Source: Actinomycetospora sp. NBRC 106375
GTDB taxonomy: Bacteria; Actinomycetota; Actinomycetes; Mycobacteriales; Pseudonocardiaceae
Assembly (NCBI RefSeq): GCF_030269665.1
Contig: NZ_BSTS01000001.1
Coordinates: 372,001 to 436,000 of the forward strand
DNA: 64,000 nucleotides
Direction of reading: 5' to 3'
Shown in pieces: positions 29,378-38,748 of this stretch (its first letter is position 1; every line of letters starts with the position of its first letter). Under the pieces are notes generated by a model. The model saw nothing but the letters and a program-made list of their open reading frames with translations. It did not search any database and was not told the origin of the DNA. The position numbers and the translations under genes are program-made.

Positions 29378-29404
29378 GTCGAACGAGTCGGGCGTTCTTC
29401 GACA
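29378..29404 (-). promoter_or_regulatory. ECF42-type promoter upstream of the DGPF-sigma module
   Basis: On the minus strand TGTCGA (29404-29399), a 17-base spacer, then CGAC (29381-29378). As I recall, the motif described for ECF42 promoters is TGTCGA at -35 and CGWC at -10. A start near 29371 would leave about 50 bases of leader before the first DGPF gene. This supports positive autoregulation of the module. Confidence 0.65.
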
Positions 29405-29434
29405 CCGGTCGGGGACGACCTCTCCCCGCGATTT

Positions 29435-30109
29435 CTACCGCAGCGCGTCGAGCCAGTTCGACAGCAGTGCCGCGCCCGCTTCGCCCGATTTCTCCGGGTG
29501 GAACTGGGTGGCCGACAACGGCCCGTTCTCGACGGCGGCGACGAAGTCCTCGCCGTGGTGGGCCCACGTGACCGAGGCCGGTCGGAACCGCTCGGAGACC
29601 TGCTGCTCCCAGCGCCGCACCGCGAACGAGTGAACGAAGTAGAACCGCGTGCCGGGGTCCATCCCGGCGAACAGGACGCTGTCGGCGGGGGCGCTGACCG
29701 TGTTCCACCCCATGTGGGGCAGCACGTCGGCGTGCAGCTTCTCGACGGTGCCGGGCCACTGCCCCGCGCCCGCGGCCTCCTCGCCGAACTCGACCCCGCG
29801 CTCGAAGAGCACCTGCATGCCCACGCAGATGCCCAGCACCGGACGGCCTCCGGCCAGGCGTTGGTCGATCAGCCGCTCGCCGTGCACCGAGCGCAGACCC
29901 GCCGCGCAGGCGGCGAACGCCCCCACGCCGGGGACGACGAGCCCGTCGGCCTCGAGCGCGGCCCGGCCGTCGGCGGTGACCTCGACGTCGGCGCCGACGT
30001 GCTCGAGGGCGCGTTCGGCGGAGCGCAGGTTGCCCGAGCCGTAGTCGAGGACGACGACGCGCGGGGTCCGGGTACGGGGTGCGGGGGCCGTGGCCGACGG
30101 CGAGGTCAC
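29435..30109 (-). CDS. hisH: Imidazole glycerol phosphate synthase, glutaminase subunit
   Basis: A 224-residue class I glutamine amidotransferase. Triad: Cys in [14 protein letters not shown], and His and Glu in TQFHPEKSG. Oxyanion strand: [10 protein letters not shown]. It feeds ammonia to HisF. The GTG start at 30109 overlaps the methyltransferase stop as GTGA. The first 19 residues before [10 protein letters not shown] are an S/A/P/R-rich extension. In most actinobacteria hisH is followed directly by hisA; here 2.3 kb of ECF42 module separates them. Confidence 0.96.
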   Translation of the reverse strand: MTSPSATAPAPRTRTPRVVVLDYGSGNLRSAERALEHVGADVEVTADGRAALEADGLVVPGVGAFAACAAGLRSVHGERLIDQRLAGGRPVLGICVGMQVLFERGVEFGEEAAGAGQWPGTVEKLHADVLPHMGWNTVSAPADSVLFAGMDPGTRFYFVHSFAVRRWEQQVSERFRPASVTWAHHGEDFVAAVENGPLSATQFHPEKSGEAGAALLSNWLDALR

Positions 30110-30762
30110 GACCGCCAGGCTACCGAGCGTCCCGGCCCCGGGACCTCCCGCGCCTCGAGCACCAGCAGCCGGCCGGGGCCGTCGGATGGCCGCGGCACGT
30201 CGTCGACCGGACGTGCGTAGCCGCCGGCGACGAGCCGGTCGACGGCGAGCTCGTAACCGAGCGCCCAGGTCTCGTCCGCCATTCCCGCGACGAGCACCCC
30301 GCCGGGCCGCAGCACCCGGAGGAAGCCGACGAGCGCGCGAGGACCGAGGTGTCCCGGCGCCAGTCCGCCGGCACACGTCACGGCGCCGAACTTCTCGCCC
30401 GCCCCCGGCACATCGTCGCGCAGGTCGGCGGGGCCGAGGTCGGTGTAGACGCGACGCCGGCGAGCCCGCCGCACCATCATCGGCGAGAGGTCGAGGCCGT
30501 CGACGGACCGGAACCCCCGCTCGGCGAGCGCCGCCCCCACGAGGCCGGTCCCGCAGGCCGCGTCGAGGACCTCGGTGCGGGGGTCGACGAGTGTCGCGAG
30601 GTGCGCGGCCACCGCCGCGGGCGCCGGGCTGCGCAGGTGGGCGGCGACGTCGGCGTCGTCGTAGGTCTCGGCCCAGGCGTCGTAGAGGGCCCGGAGGTCG
30701 TCGACGCTCGTCGCGGCGCCGACGAGCGCGAGCCGCTCCGCCACGTCCGTGGCGCCGTCCAC
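30106..30762 (-). CDS. Class I SAM-dependent methyltransferase
   Basis: A 218-residue Rossmann-fold methyltransferase: [15 protein letters not shown] at the N-terminus, SAM motif [30 protein letters not shown] for the ribose acid, and [15 protein letters not shown]. The substrate is unknown; the fold family includes small-molecule methyltransferases. The GTG at 30762 is preceded by GGGAGG at ideal spacing, which favours it over the upstream ATG. Its stop overlaps the hisH start, so it belongs to the his transcription unit. Confidence 0.85.
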   Translation of the reverse strand: MDGATDVAERLALVGAATSVDDLRALYDAWAETYDDADVAAHLRSPAPAAVAAHLATLVDPRTEVLDAACGTGLVGAALAERGFRSVDGLDLSPMMVRRARRRRVYTDLGPADLRDDVPGAGEKFGAVTCAGGLAPGHLGPRALVGFLRVLRPGGVLVAGMADETWALGYELAVDRLVAGGYARPVDDVPRPSDGPGRLLVLEAREVPGPGRSVAWRS

Positions 30763-30832
30763 TCTGCCTCCCGGTTCGGTCGTGCCCGACCGGAAGTGCC
30801 CGCTCCGTGCGCCCGCCGAACCGTGAGGTGGG

Positions 30833-30997
30833 TCAAGCAGGCAGCAGGCGCAGGACGGCACCGCCCACGGCCAGCAGGGCGAGCACGCCGAGGACGACGG
30901 CGGCGACGCGGTTGCGCGACCAGAAGCTGACGACGCCGCCGACGAGGAAACCGGCGAGCGCGAGGAGCCCGACGATCAGGAGGTCGGAGCCGCTCAT
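30833..30997 (-). CDS. Small two-helix membrane protein in the his operon
   Basis: A 54-residue protein with two hydrophobic helices, LLIVGLLALAGFLVGGVVSFW and AVVLGVLALLAVGGAVLRLL, joined by a basic turn (SRNRVA). It lies 34 bases after hisB and 70 before the methyltransferase. A small membrane protein at this position is familiar in Pseudonocardiales his operons, but I cannot name a family or function. Confidence 0.7.
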   Translation of the reverse strand: MSGSDLLIVGLLALAGFLVGGVVSFWSRNRVAAVVLGVLALLAVGGAVLRLLPA

Positions 30998-31031
30998 CGG
31001 ATGGTCCAGCTCCGCTGCGCTGCGTGTCCCG

Positions 31032-31637
31032 TCACGACTCCAGGACGCCCTTGGTGGACGCCGGGCCCTCCAGCCGCGGGTCGGGCTCGGTGGCGGCGCG
31101 CAGCGCGCGGGCCATCGCCTTGTACTCGGCCTCGGTGATGTGGTGCGGGTCGCGACCACCGGTGACCCGCACGTGCAGGGCGATGCCGGCGTGGAACGCG
31201 ATCGACTCGAACACGTGGCGGTTGAGCACGGTCGGGTAGTGGCCGCCGACGACGAAGCCGGCCATCGCGTCGGGCTCGCCGGTGTGCACGCAGTACGGCC
31301 GCCCGGAGACGTCGACGACGGCCTGGGCGAGCGCCTCGTCCATCGGGATCCAGGCGTCGCCGAAGCGGCGGATGCCCGACTTGTCACCGAGCGCCTGCTT
31401 GAGCGCCTGGCCGAACACGATCGCGACGTCCTCGACGGTGTGGTGCGCGTCGATCGCGACGTCGCCACTGGCCCGCACCACGAGGTCGAGCGCACCGTGC
31501 TTGCCCACCGCGTCGAGCATGTGGTCGAAGAACGGCACCCCGGTGGCGACCTCGGTGCGGCCCGTGCCGTCGAGGTCGATCTCGACGAGCACGCTCGACT
31601 CCTTGGTCACGCGCTCCACGCGTCCCGTCCGTCCCAC
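31032..31637 (-). CDS. hisB: Imidazoleglycerol-phosphate dehydratase
   Basis: A 201-residue single-function HisB, without the phosphatase domain of enteric HisB. Duplicated Mn-binding repeats are clear: [14 protein letters not shown] with [11 protein letters not shown], and [10 protein letters not shown]-like [14 protein letters not shown] with [17 protein letters not shown]. The GTG at 31637 gives the usual N-terminus ([16 protein letters not shown]). A TAACCT box ends seven bases before it, so the message is probably leaderless. This starts a new transcription unit separate from hisD-hisC. Confidence 0.96.
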   Translation of the reverse strand: MGRTGRVERVTKESSVLVEIDLDGTGRTEVATGVPFFDHMLDAVGKHGALDLVVRASGDVAIDAHHTVEDVAIVFGQALKQALGDKSGIRRFGDAWIPMDEALAQAVVDVSGRPYCVHTGEPDAMAGFVVGGHYPTVLNRHVFESIAFHAGIALHVRVTGGRDPHHITEAEYKAMARALRAATEPDPRLEGPASTKGVLES

Positions 31638-31644
31638 GGGGTCC

Positions 31645-31650
31645 AGGTTA
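31645..31650 (-). promoter_or_regulatory. -10 box of a probable leaderless hisB transcript
   Basis: TAACCT on the minus strand, seven bases, then GTG. No ribosome site is present in this spacer. Confidence 0.55.
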
Positions 31651-31813
31651 CGCACCGCTCCGGCTCGCCACGGGAGCTGCCCGTTCGGCCGATCGCTCTT
31701 GCCCGCTCCGTCACTTAGCGTCGAAGACGTCCGCATCACGGGGGGACGGGATGCTCGGACGGGAGGGGTGACCGCGGCTCGCGGTCGCTCCGCGTGACTC
31801 GGGGGGAGCTCTC

Positions 31814-31990
31814 ATGGTGTGCCGGCGCTGCTTCCTGTCGTCCGGCCGCGACTTCGCCCCGTACCCCCTGGGCAAATGGGTCTACCGGCGCTGCCGCCGC
31901 TGCAACGGGACGGGACGGCACGTGCGGCCCATGCGGAGGGTCCTCGGCGGGCCACTGGAGGACGGCAGCGGGGTGTGGCAGGGCCCGTAG
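31814..31990 (+). CDS. 58-residue zinc-ribbon/DnaJ-knuckle-like peptide
   Basis: Too short for standard ORF cut-offs but well supported. The ATG follows GGGGGGAG with seven bases of spacing. The peptide has two CxxC pairs, MVCRRC at residues 3-6 and RRCRRCNGTGRH at about 33-36; the second has the C-x-x-C-x-G-T-G form of DnaJ-type zinc knuckles. Four cysteines fit one bound zinc. It ends in a short hydrophilic tail and stops four bases before the convergent reductase gene. A TAGCGT box at 31716-31721 and a 7-3-7 hairpin (GACCGCG at 31770) lie in the leader. Function unknown. Confidence 0.6.
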   Translation: MVCRRCFLSSGRDFAPYPLGKWVYRRCRRCNGTGRHVRPMRRVLGGPLEDGSGVWQGP

Positions 31991-31994
31991 CCGG

Positions 31995-32654
31995 TCAGCG
32001 CCGGACGACGCGGACGTGGACCGCGCCGCTCTCGCCGGGCGTGAACCCCTCGACGCGGTAGCCCGCCGGCAGCGCCGCGAGACCGTCGAAGAGACGCTCC
32101 CCCGCGCCGGCGAGGATCGGCGCGATCACGAGGCGCAGGTCGTCCACGAGACCCTCGGCGAGGAACGCCCGCACCGTGGCGACCCCGCCGCCGAGCCGGA
32201 CGTCGCGGCCGTCGGCGGCCTCCGTCGCCCGGGCCAGGACCTCCCGCGGCGAGCCGTCGACGAAGTGGAACGTCGTCCCGCCCGCCATCGGCAGGGACGG
32301 CCGCGGGTGGTGGGTCAGGACGAAGACGTCGTGGTGGTAGGGCGGGTCCTCGCCCCACCAGCCGCGCCAGCTCTCGTCGGGCCAGTCGCCCCGCACCGGG
32401 CCGAACATGTTCCGGCCCATGATCGTGGCGCCGACGTTCTCCTCGCCGGCCAGGAACGCGGCGTGGTCCGCCCCGCTCCCCTCGCCGTCCGGAGGGTCGA
32501 GCTCCGCTCCGCTTCGTCTCCGGGAGAAGCTCGGCATCATCCAGTCGTGCAGTCCCTCGACGCGGTCGCCGAAGGGTGCGTCGGCCCGCTGGTCGGTGCC
32601 CGTGCCGAACCCGTCGAGCGTGAGCGTGAAGGCGTGGACGCGGAGCCGGGCCAT
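31995..32654 (-). CDS. Dihydrofolate reductase/RibD C-terminal-family protein
   Basis: A 219-residue protein of the RibD_C/DHFR-like superfamily. It has FTLTLDGFGTGTDQR at the start, TIMGRNMFGPVRG for the cofactor-adjacent loop, VFVLTHHPRP, LGGGVATVRAFLAEGLVDDL (the NADPH-binding glycine stretch), and IAPILAGAGERLF. This yfjR/YwjB-like group is NADPH-dependent with unknown substrates; it is not the folA enzyme. ATG at 32654 with GAGGGGG upstream. It diverges from an HxlR regulator and is probably its target. Confidence 0.85.
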   Translation of the reverse strand: MARLRVHAFTLTLDGFGTGTDQRADAPFGDRVEGLHDWMMPSFSRRRSGAELDPPDGEGSGADHAAFLAGEENVGATIMGRNMFGPVRGDWPDESWRGWWGEDPPYHHDVFVLTHHPRPSLPMAGGTTFHFVDGSPREVLARATEAADGRDVRLGGGVATVRAFLAEGLVDDLRLVIAPILAGAGERLFDGLAALPAGYRVEGFTPGESGAVHVRVVRR

Positions 32655-32687
32655 GGTGCCCCCTCGAGCTGGTGATGGCATTTCACA

Positions 32688-32736
32688 ACTGGTTGGACCG
32701 GAGGATAGGGACATCCAGTGGTAAAGTGCAACCAGT
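32688..32736. promoter_or_regulatory. Inverted half-sites between reductase and HxlR genes
   Basis: ACTGGTTG at 32688-32695 and its complement CAACCAGT at 32729-32736, with centres 41 bases apart (about four helical turns). On the minus strand TTGCAC (32731-32726), 18 bases, TATCCT (32707-32702) form a plausible promoter for the reductase that overlaps the second half-site. This is the natural place for HxlR binding. Confidence 0.5.
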
Positions 32737-32753
32737 CGGTGAGGAGGCTCCGG

Positions 32754-33254
32754 ATGCGGCAGGACGGACGGTCGGGCTGCCCGATCAACCGGGCGGTCGA
32801 GGCCCTCGGCGACCACTGGACCCTGCTGGTCCTGCGCGACATCACCTTCGGCGGCCGGCGGCACTTCCGCGAGCTGCTGGCCGGGTCCGAGGAGGGGATC
32901 GCCTCGAACATCCTCGCCGACCGGCTCCACCGCCTCGTCGACGACGGGATGCTCACCCGGGACGACCCCGGCCGCGGGCGCCGCGCGACCTACAGCCTCA
33001 CCGAGGCGTCCATCCAGCTGATCCCGGTGTTCGTCGCCCTCGGATCGTGGGGCCTGCGCCACCGCGAGACCACCGACGAGCTCCGCGTGCGTGCCGAGCT
33101 GCTCGAGGAGGGCGGCCCCGCGATGTGGGCCGACTTCATGGCCGAGCTGCGGGTGACCCACCTCGGCGCCCCGGAGCCCGCGCACCCGCGCGAGCCCGTG
33201 GTCGAGCGCCTGCGCGCGGCACGCGAGGGCGCCCGGGAACCCGCGGCCGGCTGA
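32754..33254 (+). CDS. HxlR-family transcriptional regulator
   Basis: A 166-residue winged-helix regulator. After the CPINRAVEALGDHWTLLVLRD signature (the Cys near residue 8 is the family's frequent redox or aldehyde sensor position) come FGGRRHFRELL, GIASNILADRLHRLVDDGML and the wing DPGRGRRATYSLTE. The ATG at 32754 has GAGGAGG six bases upstream; a GTG 12 codons earlier is less likely. It faces away from a RibD-like reductase, the usual partner layout for HxlR proteins that sense aldehydes or oxidants. Confidence 0.92.
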   Translation: MRQDGRSGCPINRAVEALGDHWTLLVLRDITFGGRRHFRELLAGSEEGIASNILADRLHRLVDDGMLTRDDPGRGRRATYSLTEASIQLIPVFVALGSWGLRHRETTDELRVRAELLEEGGPAMWADFMAELRVTHLGAPEPAHPREPVVERLRAAREGAREPAAG

Positions 33255-33281
33255 CGGGTCCGCTCCCGACCTCGAGCGTGG

Positions 33282-35748
<2,467 letters not shown>

Positions 35749-35754
35749 GCACCC

Positions 35755-35760
35755 AGGGTA
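35755..35760 (-). promoter_or_regulatory. -10 box of a probable leaderless hisDC transcript
   Basis: TACCCT on the minus strand, then six bases, then the hisD GTG. The predicted transcript start falls on the start codon. Confidence 0.5.
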
Positions 35761-35783
35761 GCCAGGGCCCACGACGAGAGGAC

Positions 35784-36251
35784 TCAGGTGCAGGTCCGGT
35801 GACCTGTGCGTCCGAACACGAACCAGCGCATCGCGCAGTACATGAACACGGCCTCGCACAGCCCCGCGGCGAGGCGGGCGAGCTGGACCGGCGCGCCGGT
35901 CGCGACGACGCCGTGGGTCACGCCGAGCACGATGGCGGCGTAGTTGACGGCGATCACCGCGACGTAGCGCCCGATCTGGGTGCCGACCGGGCGCTCGGGG
36001 TCGAAGTTCAGCCACCGGTTGAGCACGAAGCTCAGCGCGAAGGCCGTGCCGTAGGCGACCGTCACGGCCGCGGACAGCGGCAGCCGCAGGCCGTCGATCA
36101 GCACCGAGAGCAGGAGCAGGTCGACACCGAAGGTGAACCCGTTGACCGCGGCGAAGCCGACGACGCTCGGGGCGACCACGCGCCGCAGACGGCCCGGCAG
36201 GACGGCGACCACGGCGTCACAGGCCCGCCGGAAGCGCTCGCGGGCCGTCAC
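35784..36251 (-). CDS. GtrA-family membrane protein
   Basis: A 155-residue protein with four membrane helices: [42 protein letters not shown] (the family's RWLNF-like motif), [20 protein letters not shown], and [20 protein letters not shown]. GtrA proteins are thought to flip polyprenyl-linked sugars for cell-surface glycosylation. The GTG start at 36251 has GGAG just upstream. No glycosyltransferase lies beside it; the nearest neighbour is a secreted cellulase. Confidence 0.85.
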   Translation of the reverse strand: MTARERFRRACDAVVAVLPGRLRRVVAPSVVGFAAVNGFTFGVDLLLLSVLIDGLRLPLSAAVTVAYGTAFALSFVLNRWLNFDPERPVGTQIGRYVAVIAVNYAAIVLGVTHGVVATGAPVQLARLAAGLCEAVFMYCAMRWFVFGRTGHRTCT

Positions 36252-36325
36252 CGCTCCATCAGACCGGTCGGGACGCCCCGTCCGCGGGGGATCCGACGAC
36301 GAGCGGACGAACGTCGGGTGAACCT

Positions 36326-37117
36326 CTACAGCCCGTTGCGGGTCACCGAGAACGTCGACGTCCGCAGGCCCGTGCCGCCCGTCCACGGCTCGAAGCCGGC
36401 CTGGACGCTGGTGAGGAACCAGGTCGACCTCACGACGCCCGCGCGGGTGGCCTCGCGGACGAAGTCGGTCAGCGGGAGGTTCGTCACCGACGTCACCGGG
36501 GTCTTGCGGACGAACGAGATCACCGGCAGGTCGATCCGCCCGTACCAGACCTCCCAGCGCGTGCCGGCGATCGTGATCTCGTAGTACTTGCGCCCGATCG
36601 GCTGCACCCAGGAGGTGCGGTTGAGCCAGACCATCATCTCCGCGCCGGTGTTGCGGCCGGCCTGGGTCGCGCTGGGGTCGAACCAGACGTCGTACGCGGT
36701 GTTGTACTGCTGCGTGCCGCCCGCCGTGGGCCGCGACGTCGCCCACGTCGAGCGCAGCGTGCCGAGGTCGGAGACGCGGCGCGGGAACGGGCTCTTCGCG
36801 GTGCAGTAGCCGTAGACGCAGCCGCGGTAGACCGAGGGGTAGCCGGCGGGCCCGGTGTTGTTGACGTGCCGCGCGGTGTCCACCGTGAGGCCCACGCCGG
36901 TCGCGGCCGCGGTGATGCACTGCTCGGTGCTCGCGCCCCACCGGTTGTTCTGCACGACGTAGGTCGCGCCGGCCAGCGGGAACGACCCGAACTGGTCGCA
37001 GGTCCGCGCGGGGGCCGCGACACCGGACCCGGAGCCGACGAGCAGCCCGGTCCCGATCAGCCCCGCGATCACCGCCCCCGCGAGCCATCGCGTCGAGCAC
37101 CGCATCCGTCGCACCAC
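36326..37117 (-). CDS. Secreted glycoside hydrolase family 12 endoglucanase-like protein
   Basis: A 263-residue exported protein. A signal peptide (RRMRCSTRWLAGAVIAGLIG, then GTGLLVGSGSGVAA) is followed by a complete GH12 jelly-roll of about 225 residues. Seen: VVQNNRWGAST, YPSVYRGCVYGYCT with the paired cysteines, AYDVWFDP, the nucleophile Glu in GAEMMVWLN, and the acid/base Glu in AGFEPWTGG. GH12 enzymes cut beta-1,4-glucan or xyloglucan by a retaining mechanism. No cellulose-binding module is present. The GTG at 37117 has GAGGGGAC upstream. An inverted repeat lies in its promoter region. Confidence 0.88.
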   Translation of the reverse strand: MVRRMRCSTRWLAGAVIAGLIGTGLLVGSGSGVAAPARTCDQFGSFPLAGATYVVQNNRWGASTEQCITAAATGVGLTVDTARHVNNTGPAGYPSVYRGCVYGYCTAKSPFPRRVSDLGTLRSTWATSRPTAGGTQQYNTAYDVWFDPSATQAGRNTGAEMMVWLNRTSWVQPIGRKYYEITIAGTRWEVWYGRIDLPVISFVRKTPVTSVTNLPLTDFVREATRAGVVRSTWFLTSVQAGFEPWTGGTGLRTSTFSVTRNGL

Positions 37118-37177
37118 GTCGTCCCCTCGAGACCGTGCCGGTCGTTCCGCGACACGACGACCCGGACGCCCGGGAGG

Positions 37178-37217
37178 GTGGTCACCCGCTCGGGTGCGGC
37201 GACGAGCCGGTGACCAC
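37178..37217. promoter_or_regulatory. Inverted repeat between GH12 and gnd
   Basis: GTGGTCACC at 37178-37186 and GGTGACCAC at 37209-37217, perfect 9-base arms 22 bases apart, in the 181-base divergent spacer. It could be an operator for the cellulase. It is unlike the CebR box (TGGGAGCGCTCCCA). Confidence 0.45.
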
Positions 37218-37298
37218 GGGCGACGGTCCGGTGACGCGCGGCGTCGATCACCGATCGGTACTGGTGTGACGGGCAGTCGGGTGGGCACTCTGCATCGC

Positions 37299-38738
37299 GT
37301 GAGCGCGAAAGCCGAGATCGGCGTCAGCGGCCTGGCCACCATGGGGCGCAACCTCGCCCGCAACCTCGCCCGCCACGGGCACGTCGTGGCGGTGCACAAC
37401 CGCAGCGCGCAGCGCATGCGCGAGCTCGTGGAGAACTTCTCCGACGAGGGGACGTTCGTCGGGGCCGAGTCGGCGCAGGAGTTCGTCGACGCCCTCGAGC
37501 GGCCCCGGCGGATCGTGCTGATGGTCCCCGCGGGCGCGGCGACCGACGCGGTGATCGACGAGTTCACCCCGCTGCTCGAGCAGGGCGACGTGATCATCGA
37601 CGCCGGCAACGCCCACTTCCTCGACACCCGCCGTCGGGAGAAGGCGCTCTCCGAGAAGGGCCTGAACTTCGTCGGGATGGGCGTCTCGGGCGGCGAGGAG
37701 GGCGCCCTCAACGGCCCGTCGATCATGCCGGGCGGGCCCAAGGAGGCCTACGACGCGCTCGGCCCGCTGCTCGAGGACATCGCGGCGAAGGTCGACGGGG
37801 AGCCGTGCTGCACCCACATCGGCGCCGACGGCGCGGGCCACTTCGTGAAGATGGTCCACAACGGCATCGAGTACGCCGACATGCAGCTCATCGCCGAGGC
37901 CTACGACCTGTTGCGCAAGGGCCTCGGCCTCGACCCCGCGGCGATCGCGGACACGTTCCGTTCCTGGAACTCCGGCCGTCTCGACTCCTACCTCATCGAG
38001 ATCACCACCGAGGTCCTCGCCCACGTCGACGCCGACACCGGCAAGCCGTTCGTCGACGTCGTCGCCGACGAGGCCGAGCAGAAGGGCACCGGGCGCTGGA
38101 CGGTCCAGGGCGCCCTCGAGCTGGGCGTGCCGGTCACCGGCATCGGCGAGGCGGTGTTCTCCCGCTCGCTCTCGGGCCACCGCGACCTGCGCGACGCCGC
38201 CCGCGGGCTGCCCGGCACGTCCGGCGCGGTGCTCGAGGGCGCCGCCGCGGAGGGCTTCGCCGACGACATCGAGCAGGCCCTCTACGCCTCGAAGATCGTC
38301 GCCTACGCCCAGGGCTTCAACCAGATCCAGGCCGGCGCCGAGGAGTACGACTGGTCGATCGACCTGGGCGCGGTCGCCTCGATCTGGCGCGGCGGCTGCA
38401 TCATCCGGGCGCGGTTCCTCGACGAGATCACCGCCGCCTACCGCCGCGACCCGGCGCTGCCCACGCTGCTGACCGACCAGTCCTTCAGCGAGGCCCTCGC
38501 GGGCGCCCAGGACGCCTGGCGCCGCGTCGTCGCCGTGGCCGCCCAGCTCGGCATCCCGGCGCCCGGGTTCTCGACGGCGCTCGCGTACTATGACGCCCTG
38601 CGCGCCGAGCGCCTGCCCGCGGCCCTGATCCAGGGCCAGCGCGACTTCTTCGGCGCGCACACCTACCGGCGCACCGACCGCGAGGGCACGTTCCACACCC
38701 GCTGGGCCGAGGAGGGCCGTCCGCAGGAGGAGCGCTGA
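37299..38738 (+). CDS. gnd: 6-phosphogluconate dehydrogenase, decarboxylating
   Basis: A 479-residue NADP-dependent enzyme of the long (dimeric) type. It converts 6-phosphogluconate to ribulose 5-phosphate and CO2. Conserved: GVSGLATMGRNLARNLARHG, VVAVHNRSAQRM, FVGMGVSGGEEGALNGPSIMPGG, HFVKMVHNGIEYADMQLIAE with the catalytic Lys, KGTGRWTVQGALELG, and the C-terminal QRDFFGAHTYRR. The GTG at 37299 has no ribosome site, and a CACTCT hexamer ends seven bases before it, so it may be leaderless. The stop is 10 bases from the convergent metalloprotease gene. Confidence 0.97.
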   Translation: MSAKAEIGVSGLATMGRNLARNLARHGHVVAVHNRSAQRMRELVENFSDEGTFVGAESAQEFVDALERPRRIVLMVPAGAATDAVIDEFTPLLEQGDVIIDAGNAHFLDTRRREKALSEKGLNFVGMGVSGGEEGALNGPSIMPGGPKEAYDALGPLLEDIAAKVDGEPCCTHIGADGAGHFVKMVHNGIEYADMQLIAEAYDLLRKGLGLDPAAIADTFRSWNSGRLDSYLIEITTEVLAHVDADTGKPFVDVVADEAEQKGTGRWTVQGALELGVPVTGIGEAVFSRSLSGHRDLRDAARGLPGTSGAVLEGAAAEGFADDIEQALYASKIVAYAQGFNQIQAGAEEYDWSIDLGAVASIWRGGCIIRARFLDEITAAYRRDPALPTLLTDQSFSEALAGAQDAWRRVVAVAAQLGIPAPGFSTALAYYDALRAERLPAALIQGQRDFFGAHTYRRTDREGTFHTRWAEEGRPQEER

Positions 38739-38748
38739 GTGCCGGCGC

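Noticed and set aside
31736-31921. A 61-codon minus-strand frame opposite the zinc-ribbon gene
   Set aside because: No ribosome site or motifs; the plus-strand peptide has paired CxxC motifs and a strong ribosome site.
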